NCBI RefSeq assembly: GCF_036320965.1
Contig: NC_092238.1
Location: 20,639,429 to 20,703,428 of the forward strand
Origin: Panulirus ornatus
Lineage: Eukaryota; Arthropoda; Malacostraca; Decapoda; Palinuridae
DNA: 64,000 bases
Reading direction: 5' to 3'
Shown here: positions 40,554 to 55,353 of the stretch, piece by piece
Numbering within the stretch: the stretch's first letter is position 1
How the letters are laid out: every line of letters starts with the position of its first letter
Program-made: the position numbers and the translations under genes
Notes under the pieces: generated by a model
What the model was told of the DNA's origin: nothing
The model's database searches: none
What the model saw: only the letters and a program-made list of their open reading frames with translations

Positions 40554-42663
40554 GCTTTGTCGCTGTCTCCCGCGTTTGCGAGGTAGCGCAAGAAAACAGA
40601 CGAAAGAAATAGCCCAACCCACCCCCATACACAATGTTTATACATACAGGTCCACACACGCAAATATACATACCTATACATCTCAATGTACACATATATA
40701 TACACACACAGACACATACATATATAACCCATGCACACAATTCACACTGTCTGCCTTTATTCATTCCCATCGCCACATCGCCACACATGAAATACCATCC
40801 TCCTCCCCCCTCATGTGTGCGAGGTAGCGCTAGGAAAAGACAACAAAGGCCCCATTCGTTCACACTCAGTATCTAGCTGTTATGCAATAACGCCCGAAAC
40901 CACAGGTCCCTTTCCACATCCATACCCCACACAACTTTCCATGGTTTACCCCAGACGATTCACATGCCCTGATTCAATCCACTGACAGCACGTCAACCCC
41001 GGTATACCACATCGATCCAATTCACTCTTTTCCTTGCCCTCCTTTCACCCTCCTGCATGTTCAGGTCCCGATCACTCAAAATCTTTTTCACTCCATCTTT
41101 CCACCTCCAATTTGGTCTCACACTTCTCCTCGTTCCCTCCACCTCCGACACATATATCCTCTTGGTCAATCTTTCCTCACTCATTCTCTCCATGTGCCCA
41201 AACCATTTCAAAATACCCTCTTCTGCTCTCTCAACCACGCTCTTTTTATTTCCACACATCTCTCTTACCCTTACATTACTTATTCGATCAAACCACCTCA
41301 CACCACACATTGTCCTCAAACACCTCATTTCCAGCACATCCACCCTCCTGCGCACAACTCTATCCATAGCCCACGCCTCGCAACCATACAACATTGTTGG
41401 AACCACTATTCCTTCAAACTACCCATTTTTGCTTTCGGAGATAATGTTCTCGACTTTCACACATCCCTCAAGGCTCCCAGGATTCTCGCGCCATACCCCA
41501 CCCTATGATTCACTTCCGCTTCCATGGTTCCATCCGCTGCCAGATCCACTCCCAGATATCTAAAACACTTTACTTCCTCCAGTTTTTCTCCATTCAAACT
41601 TACCTCCCAATTGACTTGACCCTCAACCCTACTGTACCAAATAACCTTGCTCTTATTCACATTTACTCTTAACTTTCTTCTTTCACACACTTTACCAAAC
41701 TCAGTCACCAGCTTCTGTACTTTCTCACATGAATCAGCCACCAGAGCTGTATCATCAGCGAACAAGAACTGACTCACTTCCCAAGCTTTATCATCCCCAA
41801 CAGACTTCATACTTGCCCCTCTTTCCAAAACTCTTGCATTCACCTGCCTAACAACCCAATCCATAAACAAATTAAACAACCATGGAGACATCACACACCC
41901 CTGCCGCAAACCTACATTCACTGAGAACCAGTCACTTTCCTCTCTTCCTTCACGTACACATGCCTTACATCCTCGATAAAATACTTTTCACTGCTTCTAA
42001 CAACTTGCCTCCCACACCATATATTCTTAATACCTTCCACAGAGCATCTCTATCAACTCTATCATATGCCTTCTCCAGATCCATAAATGCTACATACAAA
42101 TCCATTTACTTTTCTAAGTATTTCTCACATACATTCTTCAAAGCAAACACCTGATCCACACACCCTCTACCACTTCTGAAACCACACTGCTCTTCCCTAA
42201 TCTGATGCTCTGTACATGCCTTCACCCTCTCAATCAATACCCTCCCATACAATTTACCAGGAATACTCAACAAACTTATACCTCTGTAATTTGAGCACTC
42301 ACTCTTATTCCCTTTGCCTTTGTACAATAGCACTATGCACGCATTCCGCCAATCCTCAGGCACCTCACCATGAGTCATACATACATTGAATAACCTTACC
42401 AACCATTCAACAATACAGTCACCCCCTTTTTATATAGATTTCACTGCAATACCATCCAAACCTGCTGTCTTGCCGGCTTTCATCTTCCGCAAAGCTTTTA
42501 CTACCTCTTCTATGTTTACCGAATCATTTTCCCTAACCCTCTCACTTTGCACACCACCTCGACCAAAACACCCCATATCTGCCACTCTATCATCAAACAC
42601 ATTCAACAAACCTTCAAAATACTCACTCCATCTCCTTCTCACATCACCACTACTTTTTATCAC
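40554..42663 (-). mobile_element. RTE-like LINE copy 20 (5'-truncated, long 3' UTR)
   Basis: Minus strand from the linker segment encoding [15 protein letters not shown] to the long 3' UTR (40554-40990). It has MKSVGDD but still RRS, ILSDR and CERRK, so it sits between the oldest and the short-UTR copies. Open stretches: 40993-41406, 41457-41921 ([11 protein letters not shown]), 42106-42402 and 42430-42663. Confidence 0.9.
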
Positions 42664-45467
42664 CTGGGCATGAGAAGAAAGATCATGAGAGGCAAGTGTT
42701 TTGGGAGCAGCTGCATGAGTGTATTAGTGGTTTTGATGCACAAGACCGGGTTATAGTGATGGTTGATTTGAATGCAAAGGTGAGTAACGTGGCAGTTGAG
42801 GGAATAATTGGTATACATGGGGTGTTCAGTGTTGTAAATGGAAATGGTGAAGAGCTTGTACATTTATGTGCTGAAAAAGGACTGGTGATTGGGAATACCT
42901 GGTTTAAAAAGCGAGATATACGTAAGTATACGTATGTAAGAAGGAGAGATGGCCAGAGAGCGTTATTGGATTACGTGTTAATTGACAGTCGCGCGAAAGA
43001 GAGACTTTTGGATGTTAATGTGCTGAGAGGTGCAACTGGAGGGATGCCTGATCATTATCTTGTGGAGGCTAAGGTGAAGATTTGTATGGGTTTTCAGAAA
43101 AGAAGAGTGGATGTTGGGGTGAAGAGGGTGGTGAGAGTAAGTAAGCTTGGGGAGGAGACTTGTGTGAGGAAGTACCAGGAGAGACTGAGTACAGAATGGA
43201 AAAAGGTGAGAACAGTGGAAGTAAGGGGAGTGGGGGAGGAATGGGATGTATTTAGGGAATCAGTGATGGATTGCGCAAAAGATGCTTGTGGCATGAGAAG
43301 AGTGGGAGGTGGGTTGATTAGAAAGGGTAGTGAGTGGTGGGATGAAGAAGTAAGAGTATTAGTGAAAGAGAAGAGAGAGGCATTTGGACGATTTTTGCAG
43401 GGAAAAAATGCAATTGAGTGGGAGATGTATAAAAGAAAGAGACAGGAGGTCAAGAGAAAGGTGCAAGAGGTGAAAAAAAGGGCAAATGAGAGTTGGGGTG
43501 AGAGAGTATCACTAAATTTTAGGGAGAATAAAAAGATGTTCTGGAAGGAGGTAGATAAAGTGCGTAAGACAAGTGAGCAAACGGGAACTTCAGTGAAGTG
43601 CGCAAATGGGGAGGTGATAACAAGTAGTGGTGTTTTGAGAAGGTGATGGAGTGAGTATTTTGAAGGTTTGTTGAATGTGTTTGATGATAGAGTGGCAGAT
43701 ATAGGGTGTTTTGGTCGAGGTGGTGTGCAAAGTGAGAGTGTTAGGGAAAATGATTTGGTAAACAGAGAAGAGGTAGTAAAAGCTTTGCGGAAGATGAAAG
43801 CCGGCAAGGCAGCAGGTTTGGATGTTATTGCAGTGGAGTTTATTAAAACAGGGGGTGACTGTATTGTTCACTGGTTGGTAAGGTTATTTAATGTATGTAT
43901 GACTCATGGTGAGGTGCCTGAGGATTGGCGGAATGCGTGCATAGTGCCATTGTACAAAGGCAAAGGGAATAAGAGTGAGTGCTGAAATTACAGAGGTATA
44001 AGTTTGTTGAGTATTCCTGGTAAATTATATGGGAGGGTATTGATTGAGAGGGTGAAGGCATGTACAGAGCATCAGATTGGGGAAGAGCAGTGTGGTTTCA
44101 GAAGTGGTAGAGGATGTGTGGATCAGGTGTTTTCTTTGAAGAATGTATGTGAGAAATACTTAGAAAAACAAAGGGATTTGTATGTAGCATTTATGGATCT
44201 GGAGAAGGCATATGATAGAGTTGATAGAGATGCTCTGTGGAAGGTATTAAGAATATATGGTGTGGGAGGCAAGTTGTTAGAAGCAGTGAAAAGTTTTTAT
44301 CGAGGATGTAAGGCATGTGTACGTGTAGGAAGAGAGGAAAGTGATTGGTTCTCAGTGAATGTAGGTTTGCGGCAGGGGTGTGTGATGTCTCCATGGTTGT
44401 TTAATTTGTTTATGGATGGGGTTGTTAGGGAGGTGAATGCAAGAGTTTTGGAAAGAGGGGCAAGTATGAAGTCTGTTGGGGATGAGAGAGCTTGGGAAGT
44501 GAGTCAGTTGTTGTTCGCTGATGATACAGCGCTGGTAGCTGATTCATGTGAGAAACTGCAGAAGCTGGTGACTGAGTTTGGTAAAGTGTGTGAAAGAATA
44601 AAGTTAAGAGTAAATGTGAATAAGAGCAAGGTTATTAGGTACAGTAGGGTTGAGGGTCAAGTCAATTGGGAGGTGAGTTTGAATGGAGAAAAACTGGAGG
44701 AAGTGAAGTGTTTTAGATATCTGGGAGTGGATCTGGCAGCGGATGGAACCATGGAAGCGGAAGTGGATCATAGGGTGGGGGAGGGGGCGAAAATTCTGGG
44801 AGCCTTGAAGAATGTGTGGAAGTCGAGAACATTATCTCGGAAAGCAAAAATGGGTATGTTTGAAGGAATAGTGGTTCCATCAATGTTGTATGGTTGCGAG
44901 GCGTGGGCTATGGATAGAGTTGTGCGCAGGGGGATGGATGTGCTGGAAATGAGATGTTTGAGGACAATGTGTGGTGTGAGGTGGTTTGATCGAGTAAGTA
45001 ACGTAAGGGTAAGAGAGATGTGTGGAAATAAAAAGAGCGTGGTTGAGAGAGCAGAAGAGGGTGTTTTGAAATGGTTTGGGCACATGGAGAGAATGAGTGA
45101 GGAAAGATTGACCAAGAGGATATATGTGTCGGAGGTGGAGGGAACGAGGAGAAGTGGGAGACCAAATTGGAGGTGGAAAGATGGAGTGAAAAAGATTTTG
45201 TGTGATCGGGGCCTGAACATGCGGGAGGGTGAAAGGAGGGCAAGGAATAGAGTGAATTGGATCGATGTGGTATACCGGGGTTGACGTGCTGTCAGTGGAT
45301 TGAATCAGGGCATGTGAATCGTCTGGGGTAAACCATGGAAAGCTGTGTAGGTATGTATATATGCGTGTGTGGACGTATGTATAAACATGTGTATGGGGGT
45401 GGGTTTGGCCATTTCTTTCGTCTGTTTCCTTGCGCTACCTCGCAAACGCGGGAGACAGCGACAAAGC
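42661..45467 (+). mobile_element. RTE-like LINE copy 21 (5'-truncated, joined head to head with copy 20)
   Basis: Starts in the endonuclease (APGHEKKDHERQ segment). The join to copy 20 has CACCT belonging to both, so it is a microhomology junction without TA. Short 3' UTR without a long G run, then A and TA tail. Confidence 0.9.
42696..45284 (+). pseudogene. LINE ORF of copy 21, nearly complete from mid-endonuclease
   Basis: 42696-43646 covers [19 protein letters not shown] (GD changed to VD), [20 protein letters not shown] and the linker, ended by a TGA. 43668-43985 is the RT start with LYKGKGNKSEC then a stop. 44004-45284 (426 codons) is open and has [17 protein letters not shown], motif [44 protein letters not shown] and the full C-terminus. 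It has about two point stops, so it is young but dead. Confidence 0.88.
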
Positions 45468-46625
<1,158 letters not shown>

Positions 46626-46638
46626 AAAAAAAGAAAAG

Positions 46639-46700
<62 letters not shown>
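46626..46700. repeat. A-rich run plus TA array
   Basis: Tail of copy 22; the 3' end of the inverted PLE-A2 half starts directly at its right edge. Confidence 0.95.
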
Positions 46701-46704
<4 letters not shown>

Positions 46705-46771
46705 AAGGACCACAATTTTGCGCGTGAACAAGATATTCCTATGAGTACACCAAGAAAATGAAACACCAAAA

Positions 46772-46817
46772 GTTCCCAAGTGCACTTTCGTATAATAATC
46801 ACATCATCAGGGGAAAC
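46772..46817 (-). ncRNA. hammerhead ribozyme candidate, intact core (PLE-A2)
   Basis: Read on the minus strand: GTTTCCC (46817-46811), CTGATGA (46810-46804), 14 nt that form a short stem II, GAAA (46789-46786), G, TGCA, CTT (46780-46778) and GGGAAC (46777-46772). TTCCC pairs with GGGAA as stem I right beside the core. Stem III is minimal (A-G with C-T around a 4-nt loop), as in the small type I hammerheads reported in Penelope-like elements. Stem II leaves one core-adjacent base unpaired in either register, which is a weakness. Confidence 0.65.
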
Positions 46818-46907
46818 ACAAGAGAGAAATATAACAGTCATACATCGAAGAAACGAAGCTAGGACGCCATTTGGTAAACATGCGATTGTCTAAGCTAGAC
46901 AACGAGC

Positions 46908-47350
46908 GTTCATGAACTTATCATTTTACAATTTTTATCAACAATAAAGTTATCTAAGTAGCATAGACCATCACTAATATTATGACTTAAATTCTTTGTG
47001 TATGTGATAATAGAAGACTCTGTGATATTTCTCCTGATAATAGAGTTAGAGTTGATAACTGAGATGGCATTACTCCAGTCAATATAATGACCATATTTTC
47101 TAACGTGATTAAACAATGCATTTGATTCTTATCCCGTTCTTATACTATAATTATGTTGCTTAAGTCTAACAGAAAGATCCTTACTAGTCTGCTCAACATA
47201 AAATTTATCACAATTTCTGGTGAATGCCTGGTTAAGATCTTCTTTGTAGTATTATTGTTGCTGAACGCAATTTCTTCATTAAAGGATTTAAGCAACATTG
47301 AAAGTAAAGTTAAATTATTATTAAAAGGGAGAACTAAAAGATGCTTGATG
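46908..47350 (-). pseudogene. PLE-A2 C-terminal coding remnant (minus half)
   Basis: 46910-47116 reads HVRKYGHYIDWSNAISVINS, then SIITYTKNLSHNISDGLCYL and ends CKMISS. This is the region after the GIY-YIG core. Upstream, 47140-47350 encodes the SMLLKSFNEEIAFSN block; a loss of about 35 bp removes the GCIYK half-motif, so the nuclease is inactive. Confidence 0.7.
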
Positions 47351-47356
47351 TCACTG

Positions 47357-47733
47357 TTAAAGTACCAGAGATCTTTCATTGATAAATTCCTTAAGTTAGC
47401 AAAGAAATCATTTTATAGAGTTGAGGCCAGACCTCTCATTAACACAAAGAATCTTTTAGTTTTCCCTTTTTATATTATTCTACTTTGCTTCCCACGTTGC
47501 TTAAATCCTTTAATGTAAATGTTGCCTTCAGTCACAATAATACTAATAGAATATATCAATCAGAAATTCACCAAAAAATTCTCCTGGATGCATCTATAAA
47601 GAGCCATGTGGAAATTGCGATAAATTTTACATTAGAGAGACTGGTAAGGATATTTCTATTAGCGTTAAGCAACATAGATATAGTACAAGAACGGAACAAG
47701 ATTCAAATTCCTTGTTTAATTTCGTAAAAAACT
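47357..47733 (+). pseudogene. PLE-A2 GIY-YIG remnant (plus half)
   Basis: Parallels 10522-10905 of PLE-A1. In shifting frames it encodes CIYKEPCGNCDKFYIRETG in the place of the GIY-YIG core (CxxC kept, Gly-Gln of the second half changed to Arg-Glu). Similarity ends near 47733 and sequence unlike PLE-A1 follows. Confidence 0.65.
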
Positions 47734-48173
47734 ATGTCAAGACATCATATAAAGCGCCTCTTCGCAGACGGAACTACCTTGGCCCACCAGTGATGCTACT
47801 ACGTTTGTGAATCGGGAACCACTGCAACACAAACCTCGCCAGGTGGTAGAGTTTCCCGCAGTGTATCGAGACAGACTTCCCCAGAACTTTTTTAAAGGGG
47901 AAGTAAATGTTTATAGTTGTGTTACTGGAGTGATAGTTTTCATACATGGTGTTTTGACAAGAAAATAGTGAAATTGGAGAAAAATGTAGCTTAGACATTG
48001 AAGCTTATTGATACAGTGGTTAAATTGATGAGAACTGCTATTGACGTTTGTGTAAATAAATTATACATTTCCTTTTTCCATAGCCAGACGGTTGAACCAT
48101 TATGTGACATTCATTTTTTCATTCATTTCAAGCTAGAAGTTTCAGTTTCTAAATTGTTTCTTACATTTTTCAT
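47734..48173. other. non-repeat segment, nothing recognised
   Basis: About 440 bp that matches nothing else here. The longest open frame is 74 codons on the minus strand (47774-47998) with no motif I know. TTTCCATAG near 48080 is acceptor-like but has no supporting coding frame. Confidence 0.5.
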
Positions 48174-48266
48174 ATGTATATCTATATGTATGTGTGTGTG
48201 TGTGTATATGTGCGTATGTATGTGTATGTGTGTGTATGTGTATATGTATATATATATGTATATTAT
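48174..48266. repeat. GT/TA-rich low-complexity stretch
   Basis: Mixed GTGT, GTAT and TA units. It resembles the GTATAT-rich part of the long LINE 3' UTR, so it may be a decayed piece of one, but no diagnostic segment remains. Confidence 0.8.
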
Positions 48267-48385
48267 CCCTGGGGATAGGGGTGAAAGAATACTTCCCACG
48301 TATTCCTCGCGTGTCGTAGAAAGCGACTAGAGGGGACGGGAGCGGGGGGCCAGAAATCCTCCCCTCCTTGTATTAACTTTGTAAA

Positions 48386-51383
48386 ATGGGAAACAGAAGA
48401 AGGAGTCACGCGGGGAGTGCTCATCCTCCTCGAAGGCTCAGAGTGGGGTGCCTAAATGTGTCTGGATGTAACCAAGATGTGAAAAAAGGAGAGATAGGTA
48501 GTATGTTTGAGGAAAGGAACCTGGATGTTTTGGCTCTGAGTGAAACGAAGCTCAAGGGTAAAGGGGAAGAGTGGTTTGGGAATGTCTGGGGAGTAAAGTC
48601 AGGGGTTAGTGAGAGGACAAGAGCAAGGGAAGGAGTAGCAATACTCCTGAAACAGGAGTTGTGGGAGTATGTGATAGAATGTAAGAAAGTAAATTCTCGA
48701 TTAATATGGGTAAAACTGAAAGTTGATGGAGAGAGGTGGGTGATTATTGGTGCATATGCACCTGGGCATGAGAAGAAAGATCATGAGAGGCAAGTGTTTT
48801 GGGAGCAGCTGAATGAGTGTGTTAGTGGTTTTGATGCACGAGACCGGGTTATAGTGATGGGTGATTTGAATGCAAAGGTGAGTAATGTGGCAGTTGAGGG
48901 AATAATTGGTATACATGGGGTGTTCAGTGTTGTAAATGGAAATGGTGAAGAGCTTGTAGATTTATGTGCTGAAAAAGGACTGATGATTGGGAATACCTGG
49001 TTTAAAAAGCGAGATATACATAAGTATACTTATGTAAGTAGGAGAGATGGCCAGAGAGCGTTATTGGATTACGTGTTAATTGACAGGCGTGCGAAAGAGA
49101 GACTTTTGGATGTTAATGTGCTGAGAGGTGCAACTGGAGGGATGTCTGATCATTATCTTGTGGAGGCTAAGGTGAAGATTTGTATGGGTTTTCAGAAAAG
49201 AAGAGTGAATGTTGGGGTGAAGAGGGTGGTGAGAGTAAGTGAGCTTGGGAAGGAGACCTGTGTGAGGAAGTACCAGGAGAGACTGAGTACAGAATGGAAA
49301 AAGGTGAGAACAATGGAAGTAAGGGGAGTGGGGGAGGAATGGGATGTATTTAGGGAATCAATGATGGATTGCGCAAAAGATGCTTGTGGCATGAGAAGAG
49401 TGGGAGGTGGGTTGATTAGAAAGGGTAGTGAGTGGTGGGATGAAAAAGTAAGAGTATTAGTGAAAGAGAAGAGAGAGGCATTTGGACGATTTTTGCAGGG
49501 AAAAAATGCAATTGAGTGGGAGATGTATAAAAGAAAGAGACAGGAGGTCAAGAGAAAGGTGCAAGAGGTGAAAAAAAAGGGCAAATGAGAGTTGGGGTGA
49601 GAGAGTATCATTAAATTTTTGGGAGAATAAAAAGATGTTCTGGAAGGAGGTAAATAAAGTGCGTAAGACAAGGGAGCAAATGGGAACTTCAGTGAAGGGC
49701 GCAAATGGGGAGGTGATAACAAGTAGTGGTGATGTGAGAAGGAGATGGAGTGAGTATTTTGAAGGTTTGTTGAATGTGTTTGATGATAGAGTGGCAGATA
49801 TAGGGTGTTTTGGTCGAGGTGGTGTGCAAAGTGAGAGGGTTAGGGAAAATGATTTGGTAAACAGAGAAGAGGTAGTGAAAGCTTTGCGGAAGATGAAAGC
49901 CGGCAAGGCAGCAGGTTTGGATGGTATTGCAGTGGAATTTATTAAAAAAGGGGGTGACTGTATTGTTGACTGGTTGGTAAGGTTATTTAATGTATGTATG
50001 ACTCATGGTGAGGTGCCTGAGGATTGGCGGAATGCGTGCATAGTGCCATTGTACAAAGGCAAAGGGGATAAGAGTGAGTGCTCAAATTACAGAGGTATAA
50101 GTTTGTTGAGTATTCCTGGTAAATTATATGGGAGGGTATTGATTGAGAGGGTGAAGGCATGTACAGAGCATCAGATTGGGGAAGAGCAGTGTGGTTTCAG
50201 AAGTGGGAGAGGATGTGTAGATCCGGTGTTTGCTTTGAAGAATGTATGTGAGAAATACTTAAAAAAGCAAATGGATTTGTATGTAGCATTTATGGATCTG
50301 GAGAAGGCATATGATAGAGTTGATAGAGATGCTCTGTGGAAGGTATTAAGAATATATGGTGTGGGAGGAAAGTTGTTAGAAGCAGTGAAAAGTTTTTATC
50401 GAGGATGTAAGGCATGTGTACGTGTAGGAAGAGAGGAAAGTGATTGGTTCTCAGTGAATGTAGGTTTGCGGCAGGGGTGTGTGATGTCTCCATGGTTGTT
50501 TAATTTGTTTATGGATGGGGTTGTTAGGGAGGTAAATGCAAGAGCTTTGGAAAGAGGGGCAAGTATGAAGTCAGTTGGGGATGAGAGAGCTTGGGAAGTG
50601 AGTCAGTTGTTGTTCGCTGATGATACAGCGCTGGTGGCTGATTCATGTGAGAAACTGCAGAAGCTGGTGACTGAGTTTGGTAAAGTGTGTGGAAGAAGAA
50701 AGTTAAGAGTAAATGTGAATAAGAGCGAGGTTATTAGGTACAGTAGGGTTGAGGGTCAAGTCAATTGGGAGGTGAGTTTGAATGGAGAAAAACTGGAGGA
50801 AGTGAAGTGTTTTAGATATCTGGGAGTGGATCTGGCAGCGGATGGAACCATGGAAGCGGAAGTGGATCATAGGGTGGGGGAGGGGGCGAAAATTCTGGGG
50901 GCCTTGAAGAATGTGTGGAAGTCGAGAACATTATCTCGGAAAGCAAAAATGGGTATGTTTGAAGGAATAGTGGTTCCAACAATGTTGTATGGTTGCGAGG
51001 CGTGGGCTATGGATAGAGTTGTGCGCAGGAGGATGGATGTGCTGGAAATGAGATGTTTGAGGACAATGTGTGGTGTGAGGTGGTTTGATCGAGTGAGAAA
51101 CGTAAGGGTAAGAGAGATGTGTGGAAATAAAAAGAGCGTGGTTGAGAGAGCAGAAGAGGGTGTTTTGAAGTGGTTTGGGCACATGGAGAGAATGAGTGAG
51201 GAAAGATTGACCAAGAGGATATATGTGTCGGAGGTGGAGGGAACGAGGAGAAGAGGGAGACCAAATTGGAGGTGGAAAGTTGGAGTGAAAAAGATTTTGT
51301 GTGATCGGGGCCTGAACATGCAGGAGGGTGAAACAAGGGCAAGGAATAGAGTGAATTGGAGCGATGTGGTATACCGGGGTTGA
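48386..51383 (+). pseudogene. endonuclease/reverse transcriptase ORF, one frameshift
   Basis: About 998 codons if one extra A is ignored. Start at 48386 ([15 protein letters not shown]) is shared with copies 18 and 24. Endonuclease: GCLNV (near residue 21), [10 protein letters not shown] (47), AYAPGH (122), GDLNAKV (159), [10 protein letters not shown] (228), SDHYLV (254). Linker of charged residues follows. [13 protein letters not shown] (555), GFRSGRG (601), motif [10 protein letters not shown] (636), motif [12 protein letters not shown] (693), motif [12 protein letters not shown] (743), FRYLGVDL. C-terminus: [16 protein letters not shown] and GRPNWRWK. The defect is 8 A in place of 7 at about 49571-49579, which ends the first frame at 49588. 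One RT residue is unusual (DQV changed to DPV). Clade assignment to RTE rests on the single ORF and C-terminus, by inference. Confidence 0.93.
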
Positions 51384-51530
51384 CGTGCTGTCAGTGGATT
51401 GAATCATGGCATGTGAAGCGTCTGGGGTAAACCATGGAAAGCTGTGTAGGTATGTATATTTGCGTGTGTGGACGTATGTATATACATGTGTATGGGGGGG
51501 GTTGGGCCATTTCTTTCGTCTGTTTCCTTG

Positions 51531-51558
51531 CGCTACCTCGCAAACGCGGGAGACAGCG
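51531..51558 (+). promoter_or_regulatory. 3'-terminal stem-loop of the LINE
   Basis: Inner stem CTCGC with GCGGG around AAAC, outer stem CGCT with AGCG. It is present at the 3' end of all 3'-complete LINE copies and, with changed bases that keep pairing (CGCT with GGCG), in the SL copies. It is a likely recognition site for the element's reverse transcriptase. Confidence 0.6.
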
Positions 51559-51570
51559 ACAAAGTATAAT

Positions 51571-55299
<3,729 letters not shown>

Positions 55300-55353
55300 A
55301 ATAATAGAATAAAATATAATATATATATATATATATTATATATCATATATATA
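55300..55353. repeat. short A/TA tail of copy 24
   Basis: AATAATAGAATAAAATATAA then about 35 bp of TA-rich sequence up to copy 25. Confidence 0.9.

Larger units (their letters stand above)
46701..47733 (+). mobile_element. PLE-A2, Penelope-like element, two opposed halves
   Basis: 46701 to about 47350 is a minus-strand copy running from the 3' terminus (GGAAAGGACCACAATTTTGC at its TA edge) back into the coding region. About 47357-47733 is a plus-strand copy of the coding region starting with TTAAAGTACC, the same starting point as the plus half of PLE-A1. The halves face away from each other from a shared centre. It is like PLE-A1 but here the minus half is the longer one. Confidence 0.78.
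48267..51570 (+). mobile_element. RTE-like LINE copy 23, full-length and nearly intact
   Basis: Best copy in the window. 5' UTR 48267-48385 (head CCCTGGGGATAGGGG), ORF 48386-51383, short 3' UTR with G run near 51494-51501, terminal stem-loop 51531-51558, A-rich tail and TA. Total about 3.3 kb. It carries LAADG, CGRRK, RRRG and ILCDRG. Confidence 0.95.

Noticed and set aside
47774..47998. 74-codon minus-strand frame as a gene
   Set aside because: No motif, no neighbours and a length expected by chance.
48267..48385. HDV-like self-cleaving ribozyme at the LINE 5' end, as some non-LTR elements have
   Set aside because: I could not find a convincing P1 partner for the first bases; only local pairings such as GTCG/CGAC and AGGGGA/TCCCCT are present. 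A covariance search would decide.
51540..51570. tRNA- or 5S-derived promoter in the SL elements
   Set aside because: No clear A/B box pair was seen in the SL head or middle part; the ends match the LINE instead.
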